This document shows positions 12,101 through 17,952 of a DNA stretch of 64,000 nucleotides, piece by piece (position 1 is the stretch's first letter; every line of letters starts with the position of its first letter). The notes under the pieces were generated by a model that was not told the origin of the DNA, did not search any database, and was given only the letters and a program-made list of their open reading frames with translations. The stretch comes from Krasilnikovia cinnamomea (GTDB lineage Bacteria; Actinomycetota; Actinomycetes; Mycobacteriales; Micromonosporaceae). The translations under genes and the position numbers were made by a program. The DNA lies in NCBI RefSeq assembly GCF_004217545.1, contig NZ_SHKY01000001.1, positions 6,820,001-6,884,000 on the forward strand, written 5' to 3'.

Positions 12101-12181
12101 GCCCAGCTGATCGACGAGTGGCTGACGGACCTGACCGCCGGGCACACCCCGTCGCAGCGTCATCCGAAAGCTGATCAATAA
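6131..12181 (+). CDS. Terminal type I PKS module with thioesterase: docking-KS-AT-DH-KR-ACP-TE
   Basis: A 2,016-residue protein from GTG 6131. Residues 1-30 form a coiled-coil N-terminal docking helix. Domains in order: KS (Cys203, TACSSS), AT (GHSVG Ser635; HAFH from 728, malonyl-CoA type), DH (HVVGGAVLFP from His926; LLDAALH Asp1081, motifs intact), B-type KR (VLDD; Tyr1502), ACP (Ser1668) and thioesterase. The TE has Ser1857 in GHSSGG, Asp1885 in MLDT and His1979 in TDHMSM, spaced as in macrolide TEs. It performs the last elongation, leaves an alpha,beta-unsaturated thioester and releases the chain, most likely as a macrolactone; hydrolysis to the acid cannot be excluded. It follows its presumed upstream partner by 23 nt, so the two are co-transcribed. 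There is no ER domain, and the TE argues against an NRPS-terminated (pipecolate) system. Confidence 0.95.
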   Translation: MSDEEKLVEYLKWVTADLHETRQRLERAEASAHEPIAIVGMACRLPGGVQSPEDLWRLVSGDRDAITSFPGDRGWDLGALAGDDAGRSATLQGGFLFDAADFDAEFFGVSPREALAMDPQQRLLLETSWEALERVGLDPRSLRGSRTGVFVGTNGQDYGHVLMMSGEDVEGHAGMGTAASVMSGRVAYALGLRGPAVTIDTACSSSLVALHLAGQALRGGECTLALAGGVTVMSTAAGFAGFTRQGGLAPDGRCKAFSDDADGTGWSEGVGVLVLEKLSDARRLGHRVLAVVKGSATNQDGASNGLTAPNGPAQIQVIKAALARAGLTASEVDAVEAHGTGTVLGDPIEAQALLTAYGQERTVPLRVGAVKSHLGHTQAAAGVAGVIKMVQALRHEVLPRTLHVSRPSSHVDWSAGAVRLLTEAEPWPATDRPRRAGVSAFGVSGTNAHVILEEAPAPEAMAGPGAGAPRFVPWAVSARSAASLDAQLDALRTAFDGGERTTDPLDVGYSLATTRTLFPHRAVLGAGPDGVVELARGVAAKRPVGALFSGQGAQRLGMGRELAGRFGVFAAALEQVCAHLDPLLPRPLREVMWGDSQAELDETGWAQPALFAVEVALFRLAESWGVTVAHVLGHSVGEIAAAHVAGVLSLPDACRLVAARARLMQALPREGTMVAVQATEAEIRPLLTGDVAVAAVNGPDAVVISGREDAVLAVAARFERTKRLAVSHAFHSPLMDPMLDDLRSVAAGLTYHEPTIPMVSTGDVTEPGYWVRQVRDPVRFADGVAALVAGGATALVEVGPDSTLAALAAHLVPDGTVVTPLLRKDRPESEAVVAALATLHVAGAGVELAAFFAGTGARVVELPTYRFDHRRYWPSGTAAFGVGAAGLGVASAGHPLLGAAVTVAGSGDLVLTGQLSLRTHPWLAEHVVGGAVLFPGTGFLELAVRAADLAGHDRIEHLTLAAPLVLPADEPVTVQVRVSDGRVGVYAQAAGEWVPHATGELTTGERVAAFDVTAWPPPGAEPVPLDGFYDQLAEHARLAYGPAFQGVRAVWRRDGEVFAEVALPDRVAGAASFGLHPALLDAALHPIVFLGEQSKGLPFAFGGVSLHTTGVSALRVRLSPLPGGAVAVTAVDPVGVPVLSVESLELRTTSARAARPLPAAFRVDFSPAQLAAEPFHGRWGVVGVDEFDLGFAVHSAGQTVTAYGDSLAGALVDGVGAPEVFLVPLAADPTAGPAVAAHTLTAYALAVVREAVADDRFADTRVVFVTSRAVTLPGETEVDPAAAAAAGLVRSAQSEHPGRFLLVDIDRAEVSPGLLPALITGDEPQVTIRDGVAYVPRLVPITGEAPQPRTWPADGTVLITGGTGGLGAELAHHLAAQGVRHLLLAGRRGADAPGAAALRARLGDAGAQVTFASCDVSSRAQVDELIAAVPAAHPLTAVIHAAGVLDDGLVTSLTPQRVDTVLAAKADGAWHLHEATRGLDLEVFALYSSVAGIMGGAGQGNYAAANAFLDALAELRRAHGLPGTSIAWGPWEPVAGMTAELSAAARERIARSGFPPMSAAQGHAAFDAAVAADRPTIAALNLSAAGARSAQGQVPPLLRNLVAGGARPLVRTGRAAATVRDRLDTMDGTAKRTFLRNLIAEYAAKLLGHADPTAIDAERDFLELGFDSLIAVELRNQLSDALSLRLPTSIVFDSRTPAGFAEWLLGELAGAAPGGAAAPGATRTVAAGETVHELFQQAVRDGRALAGLRLLSAVAALRPSFDSPAELEDLPAAVTLAEGSRQPRLICVSSPGASAGVHLYARVAAHLRGKRHVSALPLVGFAPGEPLPATTEAAGRVVAESVLHASEGDPFVLLGHSSGGTLAYFAAGILEQTWGVRPEAVIMLDTLSLRYDDSENINFDATSTNYFSSMDSPAVSMNSARLSAMAHWFVKMTGIGDEPTVPKLMIRCTREVDGTDFETSSGIAVAVPADEVREIKTDHMSMVMEDSALTAQLIDEWLTDLTAGHTPSQRHPKADQ

Positions 12182-12189
12182 CGTGAAAG

Positions 12190-12217
12190 GCGAATATCAC
12201 CGTCCTAGGCGCATATC
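12190..12217. repeat. Imperfect direct repeat in the gap before the surface-protein gene
   Basis: GCGAATATC (12190-12198) recurs as GCGCATATC (12209-12217), starts 19 bp apart, in the 75-bp gap between the TE gene and the LPXTG gene. It could be an operator or promoter element of the downstream gene. Only the repeat itself is seen; function is a guess. Confidence 0.3.
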
Positions 12218-12256
12218 GTCCACCTGGCATCGGCGGTGGACGGAAGGCGTACGCAC

Positions 12257-14179
12257 ATGGACTGGTCCCAGCGCAGGCGGGCCGCGGCACTCGGTGCAGT
12301 GACCGCCGTGGCCGTGGCGGCGACTCTCGGCGCGGGCGGCGGCGGTCCCGCCGCGGCGGCAGCACCGGCGTCGCACGACAAGGCCAGCCGGCATCAGGCG
12401 GCCGCCGTCACCATCCTCAACGGCTTCCAGACCCACCTGCGCGCCGCGTTCGCCGAGTCCACAATCCGCGACCACGCCTCGTCCGGCCTGACCCTGACGG
12501 TGCAGCGCGACCCGAACGTGACCGCCAGCGACCTCACCGGCATCGGGTTCACCATCGACCTGCCCGAACACCTGGTGGTCGCGTCCAGCGACGTCGCGAA
12601 CGACTGCGCCGGCACCGTCAACCCGAACCCCGGGGACGCACAACTCGTCGTGTCCGGCATCGACCTCGCCGCCGCGGATCCCCAGTGCACCGTCGGCATC
12701 GCCGTGACCTCGGCCCACTCCGGCTCGTACACGATCGACAACTCGGCGGTCACGAGCACCGCCGGGCAGATCGGCGCGGGGATCACCCCCGACACCCTCG
12801 TGGTCACGACCGCCCCGCCGACGCTGTCCGGCTACTTCCAACCCGGCGACATCACCGTCGGCGACACGTCGACGCTGACGTTCTACCTGTACCGCGCCGA
12901 CCAGAATCCGACCGCGGTGACCTCCGGCATCGCCTGGAAACTGAGCCTGCCTGCGGGACTCGCCGTCGTCGCGTCCAGCGGCAACACCTGCGGCGGCACG
13001 GTAACCGCGACGGCGGGCAGCCGCACCTTCACACTCACCGGCGGGGTGATCGGCGCGGGGGACTTCAACTGCCAGGCTGCGGTACAGGTACGCGGTAACG
13101 CCGGCGCCCTGTACGAACTGCACGCCGACACGCTGACCCAGCTCAACCATGTCGAGGCGGCGTTCGGCGTCTGCATCGGCTCCACTCCGGGCGGCGGCTC
13201 CGGCCAGTCCGCGGCCTGCTTCCCGCAACTGCAGGTCGACAAGCTCACCCAGACGGTCACCTTCCCGCAGCCCGGCCCCCGCAAGGTGGGTGACAGCACC
13301 CTGAGCGGCACCGCATCGTCCGGGCTGCCCGTCACGTTCCGCTCCCGCACGACCGGTGTCTGCACGACGAAGGGCACCACCCTGACCGTGAAGACCGAGG
13401 GCGTCTGCACGGTCGCGGCCGTGCAGGTCGGCAACGGCGTCTACGCGGAGGCGGAGTCGGAGGACCGGACGATCGAGATCCTGCCCCGGCCACCGGCGCC
13501 CCCGACCGTCTCCGGCGTCGCCGGGCAGTCCTCCATCACGGTGACCTGGACGGCGCCGGACGACACCAGCGCCATCGACGACTACCAGGCCACGGCACGC
13601 AGCGGCGACATCGTGTCCTCCTGCGAGTCCACCGCACTGACCTGCGTGCTGGGCGCGGTGGCGGGGCAGGCGTACACCCTGAGCGTGGTGTCGCGCGGAC
13701 CGAACGGCAGTTCCCGGGTGACCACCGGCGCCGGTACGGTGACCGCTTCCGCACCGCGGATTCCGTCGAGCCCGCCACCCACCAACCTCATCCTGACCAC
13801 CACTGACGGAAGGATCACGACGGCGGAGCCGGGGCAGGCGATCACCTTCCTCGGCGACGGCTTCGCGGCCTTCTCGACCGTGGTTCTCACGTTCTACTCC
13901 GACCCGACCGTGCTCGGCACGGTGGTCACCGACGCGTCGGGCGCCTTCCGCAAGTCGATCCTGGTGCCGGCGAACCTCGCCGCGGGGGCGCACACCGCGG
14001 TCGCCCAGGGTGTCGCACCGGACGGCACGGCGCGGGCGATGGCGCTGGACATCACGGTCCAGGGTCTGCCCGTCACCGGCCCCGGCGTCGCGACCCTGCT
14101 CCTGCTGGCCACCGCGGCGATCCTGGCCGGCGGCGGACTGCTGCTGGCGTCGCGCCCGCGCCGCCGCACCACCGGGTAG
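12257..14179 (+). CDS. Secreted, sortase-anchored (LPXTG) multidomain surface protein
   Basis: A 640-residue protein. ATG 12257 has GGAAGG 9 nt upstream; a GTG at 12236 in the same frame is less likely. Residues 1-37 form a signal peptide (Arg-rich start, Ala/Val/Gly core, AAAAA-type cleavage region). Two Cys-paired beta-sandwich repeats follow (about 60-170 and 185-285), with the FTIDLPEHL / LSLPAGL and N-[DT]-C-[AG]-GTV signatures of DUF11-like adhesin modules. Then come an Ig/MBG-like repeat with paired Cys (about 305-395), a fibronectin-III-like domain (about 400-490) and another beta domain. The C-terminus is a classic sorting signal: LPVTG at 604-608, a hydrophobic helix, then RPRRR. 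It probably sits on the cell wall. It shows no enzyme motif and no clear link to polyketide chemistry, and may be a passenger gene within the cluster. Confidence 0.85.
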   Translation: MDWSQRRRAAALGAVTAVAVAATLGAGGGGPAAAAAPASHDKASRHQAAAVTILNGFQTHLRAAFAESTIRDHASSGLTLTVQRDPNVTASDLTGIGFTIDLPEHLVVASSDVANDCAGTVNPNPGDAQLVVSGIDLAAADPQCTVGIAVTSAHSGSYTIDNSAVTSTAGQIGAGITPDTLVVTTAPPTLSGYFQPGDITVGDTSTLTFYLYRADQNPTAVTSGIAWKLSLPAGLAVVASSGNTCGGTVTATAGSRTFTLTGGVIGAGDFNCQAAVQVRGNAGALYELHADTLTQLNHVEAAFGVCIGSTPGGGSGQSAACFPQLQVDKLTQTVTFPQPGPRKVGDSTLSGTASSGLPVTFRSRTTGVCTTKGTTLTVKTEGVCTVAAVQVGNGVYAEAESEDRTIEILPRPPAPPTVSGVAGQSSITVTWTAPDDTSAIDDYQATARSGDIVSSCESTALTCVLGAVAGQAYTLSVVSRGPNGSSRVTTGAGTVTASAPRIPSSPPPTNLILTTTDGRITTAEPGQAITFLGDGFAAFSTVVLTFYSDPTVLGTVVTDASGAFRKSILVPANLAAGAHTAVAQGVAPDGTARAMALDITVQGLPVTGPGVATLLLLATAAILAGGGLLLASRPRRRTTG

Positions 14180-14236
14180 CGGCGGGAGGCGGCGCCCAAC
14201 GGACGTTCATCTGCGGCCGGCGAGGAAGATGTGGCC

Positions 14237-15352
14237 GTGACCCGTCGCCACTGGCATGAGCTTCCATCTGCGGTGCGCGCCGCGACCGAGCACCGCGTCG
14301 GCGGCGTCATGAGGGTTCGCCCGGTGGCGACGGGTGCGGTCTCCGATCTCGTCGCGGTCTTGGAGACGGGCACCGGCCGGTACTTCTGCAAGGCCGTCGA
14401 CGCCGGCAACCCGCTCGGGTGGATGCACCGCAACGAGGCCCGCCTGAACCCCTGCCTGCCCGACCGGGTTCCGCGGTTGCGCTGGCGGATCGAGCAGGAT
14501 GGCTGGCTGCTGCTCGGCTTCGAGCACGTTCCCGGTCGGCATCCCGATCTGCGAGTCGGCTCGCCAGACCTCGACGTGGTTTCCACGACGTTGATTGCCC
14601 TCGCGGACGAACTCACGCCAGGCCCGCCGATCCCCATTCAGGGCGCAACCAAGCGATGGGCGGGCTGGATCGAACCCGAACTGGTCGATGGGACGACGCT
14701 GGCTCATACCGACGTAACCCCGCGAAATTTCCTCCTCCGCCGCGACGGTGTCGCCGTCGTCGACTGGTCGATGCCGTGTCGTGGCGCGGCGTGGATCGAC
14801 ACCGCGCTCATGGTCGTCCGGCTGATCCGCGCCGGCCACACCCCGAGCCAGGCCGAGGCGTGGGCCGGCGTGATCCCAGCCTGGGCGGCCGCGCGGCCGC
14901 AGGCACTCGACGCGTTCGCCCAGGCGATCGCCGGACTCACCCGGTTACGGCACGAGCAGTCACCGGCGCCGCACCGTGGGGAGCTCGCGGCCGCCGCTGC
15001 CCGCTGGACCGTGCACCGGACCGGCCGCGACGAGGCGTCCTCGCCGCCCCCGACCTCGCCGCCCCGGCCGGTCAGCAGCGTTGAATCCCTAGTCCGCGGC
15101 GACGCTGATGGACTGCGACGGGCAGACCATCGCGGCCGTGTGGGCGAACTCGACCAGCTCACCCCCGGGCGCGTCGTCGAGCACCACCACGATCCCGTCC
15201 TCGTCCTGGTCGAACAGTTCCGGCGCGGACAGCACGCACTGCGCCGCCCCGATGCAGCGCCCCCGCGCGATCTCGATGTGGGCCATGGGTTCCTCTCCAT
15301 TACCAGCGGACCGGCAGGGCGTGCAGTCCGTACAGCACGCCGTCGTACTTGA
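14237..15352 (+). CDS. APH-family phosphotransferase (aminoglycoside phosphotransferase-like kinase); 3' end uncertain
   Basis: The kinase fold is supported by a candidate ATP Lys (YFCK, Lys52), the Brenner motif HTDVTPRN (His157, Asp159, Asn164) and the following metal-binding Asp in VVDW (Asp176). GAGGAAG at 14222-14228 suits GTG 14237 (8 nt) better than GTG 14231 (2 nt). Such kinases phosphorylate small hydroxylated substrates. In a glycosylated-macrolide cluster, self-resistance or a housekeeping role are both possible. Base use is looser than in the neighbours (AAATTT, TTGATT and a TTA codon at 14945), hinting at separate origin. Recognisable domain sequence ends near 15050. The open frame continues to 15352, antisense to the whole ferredoxin gene and the end of the P450 gene, giving 371 residues against about 280-300 usual. 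Either a real long overlap or a frameshift has removed an earlier stop; the other frames stop at 15084 and 15092. Confidence 0.7.
   Translation: MTRRHWHELPSAVRAATEHRVGGVMRVRPVATGAVSDLVAVLETGTGRYFCKAVDAGNPLGWMHRNEARLNPCLPDRVPRLRWRIEQDGWLLLGFEHVPGRHPDLRVGSPDLDVVSTTLIALADELTPGPPIPIQGATKRWAGWIEPELVDGTTLAHTDVTPRNFLLRRDGVAVVDWSMPCRGAAWIDTALMVVRLIRAGHTPSQAEAWAGVIPAWAAARPQALDAFAQAIAGLTRLRHEQSPAPHRGELAAAAARWTVHRTGRDEASSPPPTSPPRPVSSVESLVRGDADGLRRADHRGRVGELDQLTPGRVVEHHHDPVLVLVEQFRRGQHALRRPDAAPPRDLDVGHGFLSITSGPAGRAVRTARRRT
15089..15286 (-). CDS. [3Fe-4S] ferredoxin, P450 redox partner
   Basis: A 65-residue ferredoxin with Cys11, Cys17 and Cys55 (followed by Pro), in the pattern C-x5-C-xn-CP that ligates a 3Fe-4S cluster in actinomycete P450 ferredoxins. 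The acidic surface (FDQDEDGIVVVLDD) fits docking to a reductase and a P450. It starts 13 nt after the P450 stop with SD GGAGAGGA, so the two are co-transcribed and this is almost certainly the electron donor of that P450. It is the last gene of the minus-strand tailoring operon. The C-terminal extension of the kinase frame runs through it on the other strand. Confidence 0.95.
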   Translation of the reverse strand: MAHIEIARGRCIGAAQCVLSAPELFDQDEDGIVVVLDDAPGGELVEFAHTAAMVCPSQSISVAAD

Positions 15353-16469
15353 ACGGCAGTTCCTCGACCGGCACACCCAGGCGCAGACCGGGCACCCGCG
15401 CGAACAGCGTCTTGTACGCCAGCTCCATCTCCACCCGCACCAGGTTCTGCCCGAGGCACTGGTGCACGCCGTACCCGAACGCGACATGCTGGCGCGCCGA
15501 CCGGCTCGGATCGAAGTGCGCCGGGCAGCCGAACTGGTTCTCGTCGTGGTTGGCCGCCGCCACCAGCGGCACGATGCCCTCCCCGGCCTTGATCAGCTGC
15601 CCGCCGATCTCGACGTCCTCGACGGCGACCCGCAACGCGACGATGTCGGCCACCGAGTGCAGCCGCAGCAGCTCCTCCACCACCCGGTCGTCGCCGATCC
15701 ACTCCGGATTGGTCAGCAGGGTCACCGCGCCCAGCGCGATGTTGTTGGCGGTCGTCTCGTGCCCGGCGATGAGCAGCAGCATCGCCACCCCGGACAGCTC
15801 CTCGACACTGAGCACCCCGTTGGCGATCAGGCGGCTGAGCAGGTCGTCGCCGGGCCGCTTGGTGCGCAGCATGATCAGCCGGTTGACGTAGCGCAGCAGG
15901 TGCTCACTGGCCTTGGCGCGCTCCTCGTCGGAGGCGCTGATGGTCACCAGCACCTTCGTCTTGGCCTCGAAGAAGTCCCGGTCGACCGCGGGAACACCCA
16001 ACAACATCGAGATCACCAGCGACGGTACGGACAGAGCGAAGTCCTCGACCAGATCGGCGGAGTTCCCCTTGGCCAGCATCGCGTCCACGCTGGCGTCCAC
16101 GATCGCCTGGATGGCGGGCCGCAGCTCCCGGATGCGGCGCACCGTGAACTCCGGGATCAGCGCCTTGCGGAACCGGTCGTGCTCGGGCGGGTCCAGCGCC
16201 ACGAACCAGCCGGGCACCTCCTGCGCCGAGGGCACCCCGACGGTCTTGGCGGGCCGGGGGAAACCGTCGTGCGTCGGGTCGGAGCTGATCCGCGGGTCGG
16301 TCAGCGCCGCCCGTACGTCCTCGTGGCGGGTCACCAGCCAGACCGGCGTGCCGGACGGCAGCACCGCGCGGGCCAGACCGTCGCGGCGGCGCATCTGCGC
16401 GTACTCGGGCGGGGGGAACGGCTTGCCCGGCCCGCGCAGCAGGAACGGGACGGCGTCGGTGTCAGACAT
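15300..16469 (-). CDS. Cytochrome P450, CYP105-like polyketide tailoring hydroxylase/epoxidase
   Basis: 389 residues, normal for bacterial soluble P450s. I-helix AGHETT at 235-240 (acid-alcohol pair for O2 activation), ExxR at 266-269 and heme-binding FGYGVHQCLG with Cys338. The C-terminus (FKYDGVLYGLHALPVRW) resembles CYP105-type enzymes from macrolide and polyene clusters. The expected role is regioselective oxidation of the released polyketide. The start codon overlaps the glycosyltransferase stop by 8 bp (ATGTCTGA), which implies translational coupling, and the ferredoxin follows directly. The family call is firm; the oxidation site cannot be read from sequence. Confidence 0.95.
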   Translation of the reverse strand: MSDTDAVPFLLRGPGKPFPPPEYAQMRRRDGLARAVLPSGTPVWLVTRHEDVRAALTDPRISSDPTHDGFPRPAKTVGVPSAQEVPGWFVALDPPEHDRFRKALIPEFTVRRIRELRPAIQAIVDASVDAMLAKGNSADLVEDFALSVPSLVISMLLGVPAVDRDFFEAKTKVLVTISASDEERAKASEHLLRYVNRLIMLRTKRPGDDLLSRLIANGVLSVEELSGVAMLLLIAGHETTANNIALGAVTLLTNPEWIGDDRVVEELLRLHSVADIVALRVAVEDVEIGGQLIKAGEGIVPLVAAANHDENQFGCPAHFDPSRSARQHVAFGYGVHQCLGQNLVRVEMELAYKTLFARVPGLRLGVPVEELPFKYDGVLYGLHALPVRW

Positions 16470-17856
16470 CGCGGGTGGCCTCCCGTGCGGGCAGCAGTGC
16501 GGTGACCAGGTCAGCGGCGCGGACCCGGCCGCCCGCCTCGCGCTGCAGCCGCGCGAAGCGTTCCGCGTTGACCCGGAACGAGTCGTCGGACAGCACCCGG
16601 GTGAGCTTGTCGACCACGTCGTCGGGGCGGAACGTGCGCGGCGTGTCCAGGGTCAGGCTCACCCCGAAGTCCCGCCCGCGGATGGCCTGGTCGTAGCAGT
16701 CGACCCAGAGCGGGCGCATCACCATCGGCTTACCGAAGTAGAGGCTCTCGTGGTACGCGTTGCCGCCGCCGTGGGTGAAGAACACCTTGACGTTCGGGTG
16801 CGCCAGGACGTCGAGCTGTGACGGCACCCAGTTCTCGATGCGCAGGTTGGCGGGCAGCCGGTCCGGTGGCGGCAGGAACCTCTGCTGTTCGGTGGGCAGC
16901 TTCCAGAGGAAGTGGTGCGCGGGCATCCGCCGGGCCACCTCCACCAGCGCGGCCACCTCCGGCTCGGTGAGCCGGGTGATCGTCCCGAACCCCAGGTAGA
17001 TCACCGACGGCCGGGCGTCCAGCCACTCGGCCAGCTCACCCGGCTCGGCCTGCGGCAGCGGCGGCACCAGGGCGCCGACCGTACGGAACATCGGCGGGAT
17101 GTCGAACGGGTAGTCCAGTTCGGGCAGCGAGTAGTTCAGCACGAACTCGGCCTTCTCCACCCGGGTCATCTGGCCGACCGCGCTCGCGTCGATGCCGAGT
17201 TCCGCGCGGACCTTGGCGTCCTCGGCGTTGCGTTCCTTCATCGTCTTGGACAGGAACAGGGTGAGCATCCGCCACCGGAACAGCCGGTTGTTCAGCCGCT
17301 GGGCCAGGCTCATCCGCGCCGGGTAGCCCGAGTGCGGCACGGGGAAGTCCTTCGGCGTGTACGACCTGCCGATCGGCACCAGCGAGCTGACCGCGTTGCT
17401 GGCGACGAACGGGTTGCTCAGCACGTACGGGATCTTCTTGGTGATGGCCAGCTGGAAGCCGTACTGGCACATGCTCTCCACCACCATCAGCGCCGGCTCG
17501 ATCTCGTCGACCGCCCGCTCCAGCAGCCGGTACTTGGCCGCCTGCAACCGGGGCACGAACGTCTTCTCGATGACGGCCCGGCGCGCCTTGAACCGCGAAC
17601 GCTGGGTCACCGCCCGGTACGTCTGGTCGTCCCAGGTCACCGACGACAGCTCGGAGAGCACCGCGCCGAGCGAGACGAACCGTACGGGTGAGCCCACCCC
17701 GGCCGCCTCGACGTCGGCGCGCCGGTTGTCGTCGGTGGCGAACCAGAGCTCGGGCGTCCCCCGTCGGGACAGCTCCTCGGCCAGTACCAGCATGGGGTTC
17801 AGCAGCCCGCTCTCGGGCATGCTCACGAACAGGATCGGGCCCGGGCGCGCAGTCAT
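16462..17856 (-). CDS. Family 1 glycosyltransferase (GT-B fold, macrolide/UGT-like)
   Basis: 464 residues from ATG 17856. The N-terminal Rossmann half opens with PILFVSMPESGLLNPM. The C-terminal donor half has YLGFGT near the domain junction and the PSPG-like signature FFTHGGGNAYHES (His362) followed by GKPMVMRPLWVDCYDQ. Such enzymes move a sugar from an NDP-sugar to a hydroxyl of the aglycone. No deoxysugar synthesis genes lie in the window, so the donor is either a common UDP-sugar or made by genes outside it. It is the first gene of the GT-P450-ferredoxin operon and diverges from the LAL regulator across 96 bp. It could also inactivate the product intracellularly for self-protection. Confidence 0.9.
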   Translation of the reverse strand: MTARPGPILFVSMPESGLLNPMLVLAEELSRRGTPELWFATDDNRRADVEAAGVGSPVRFVSLGAVLSELSSVTWDDQTYRAVTQRSRFKARRAVIEKTFVPRLQAAKYRLLERAVDEIEPALMVVESMCQYGFQLAITKKIPYVLSNPFVASNAVSSLVPIGRSYTPKDFPVPHSGYPARMSLAQRLNNRLFRWRMLTLFLSKTMKERNAEDAKVRAELGIDASAVGQMTRVEKAEFVLNYSLPELDYPFDIPPMFRTVGALVPPLPQAEPGELAEWLDARPSVIYLGFGTITRLTEPEVAALVEVARRMPAHHFLWKLPTEQQRFLPPPDRLPANLRIENWVPSQLDVLAHPNVKVFFTHGGGNAYHESLYFGKPMVMRPLWVDCYDQAIRGRDFGVSLTLDTPRTFRPDDVVDKLTRVLSDDSFRVNAERFARLQREAGGRVRAADLVTALLPAREATRDV

Positions 17857-17952
17857 GGGTGCATCCTGGCGACCGGAACTCCGGAAGTTTCCTAGTCTTG
17901 CCGCTCGTAGGCTGCGTTCACCTCCGACCACCGTCCGAAGGGGTACGCGAGC
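17857..17952. promoter_or_regulatory. Divergent control region between glycosyltransferase operon and LAL regulator
   Basis: A 96-bp gap that must hold promoters for both directions. It contains an inverted repeat AACT-CCGGA-AGTT at 17877-17889. On the minus strand it has CTAGGAAACTTCCGG (17895 to 17881), which resembles a motif in the other divergent region at 24704-24722. No convincing -35/-10 pair was found by eye. Confidence 0.5.
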
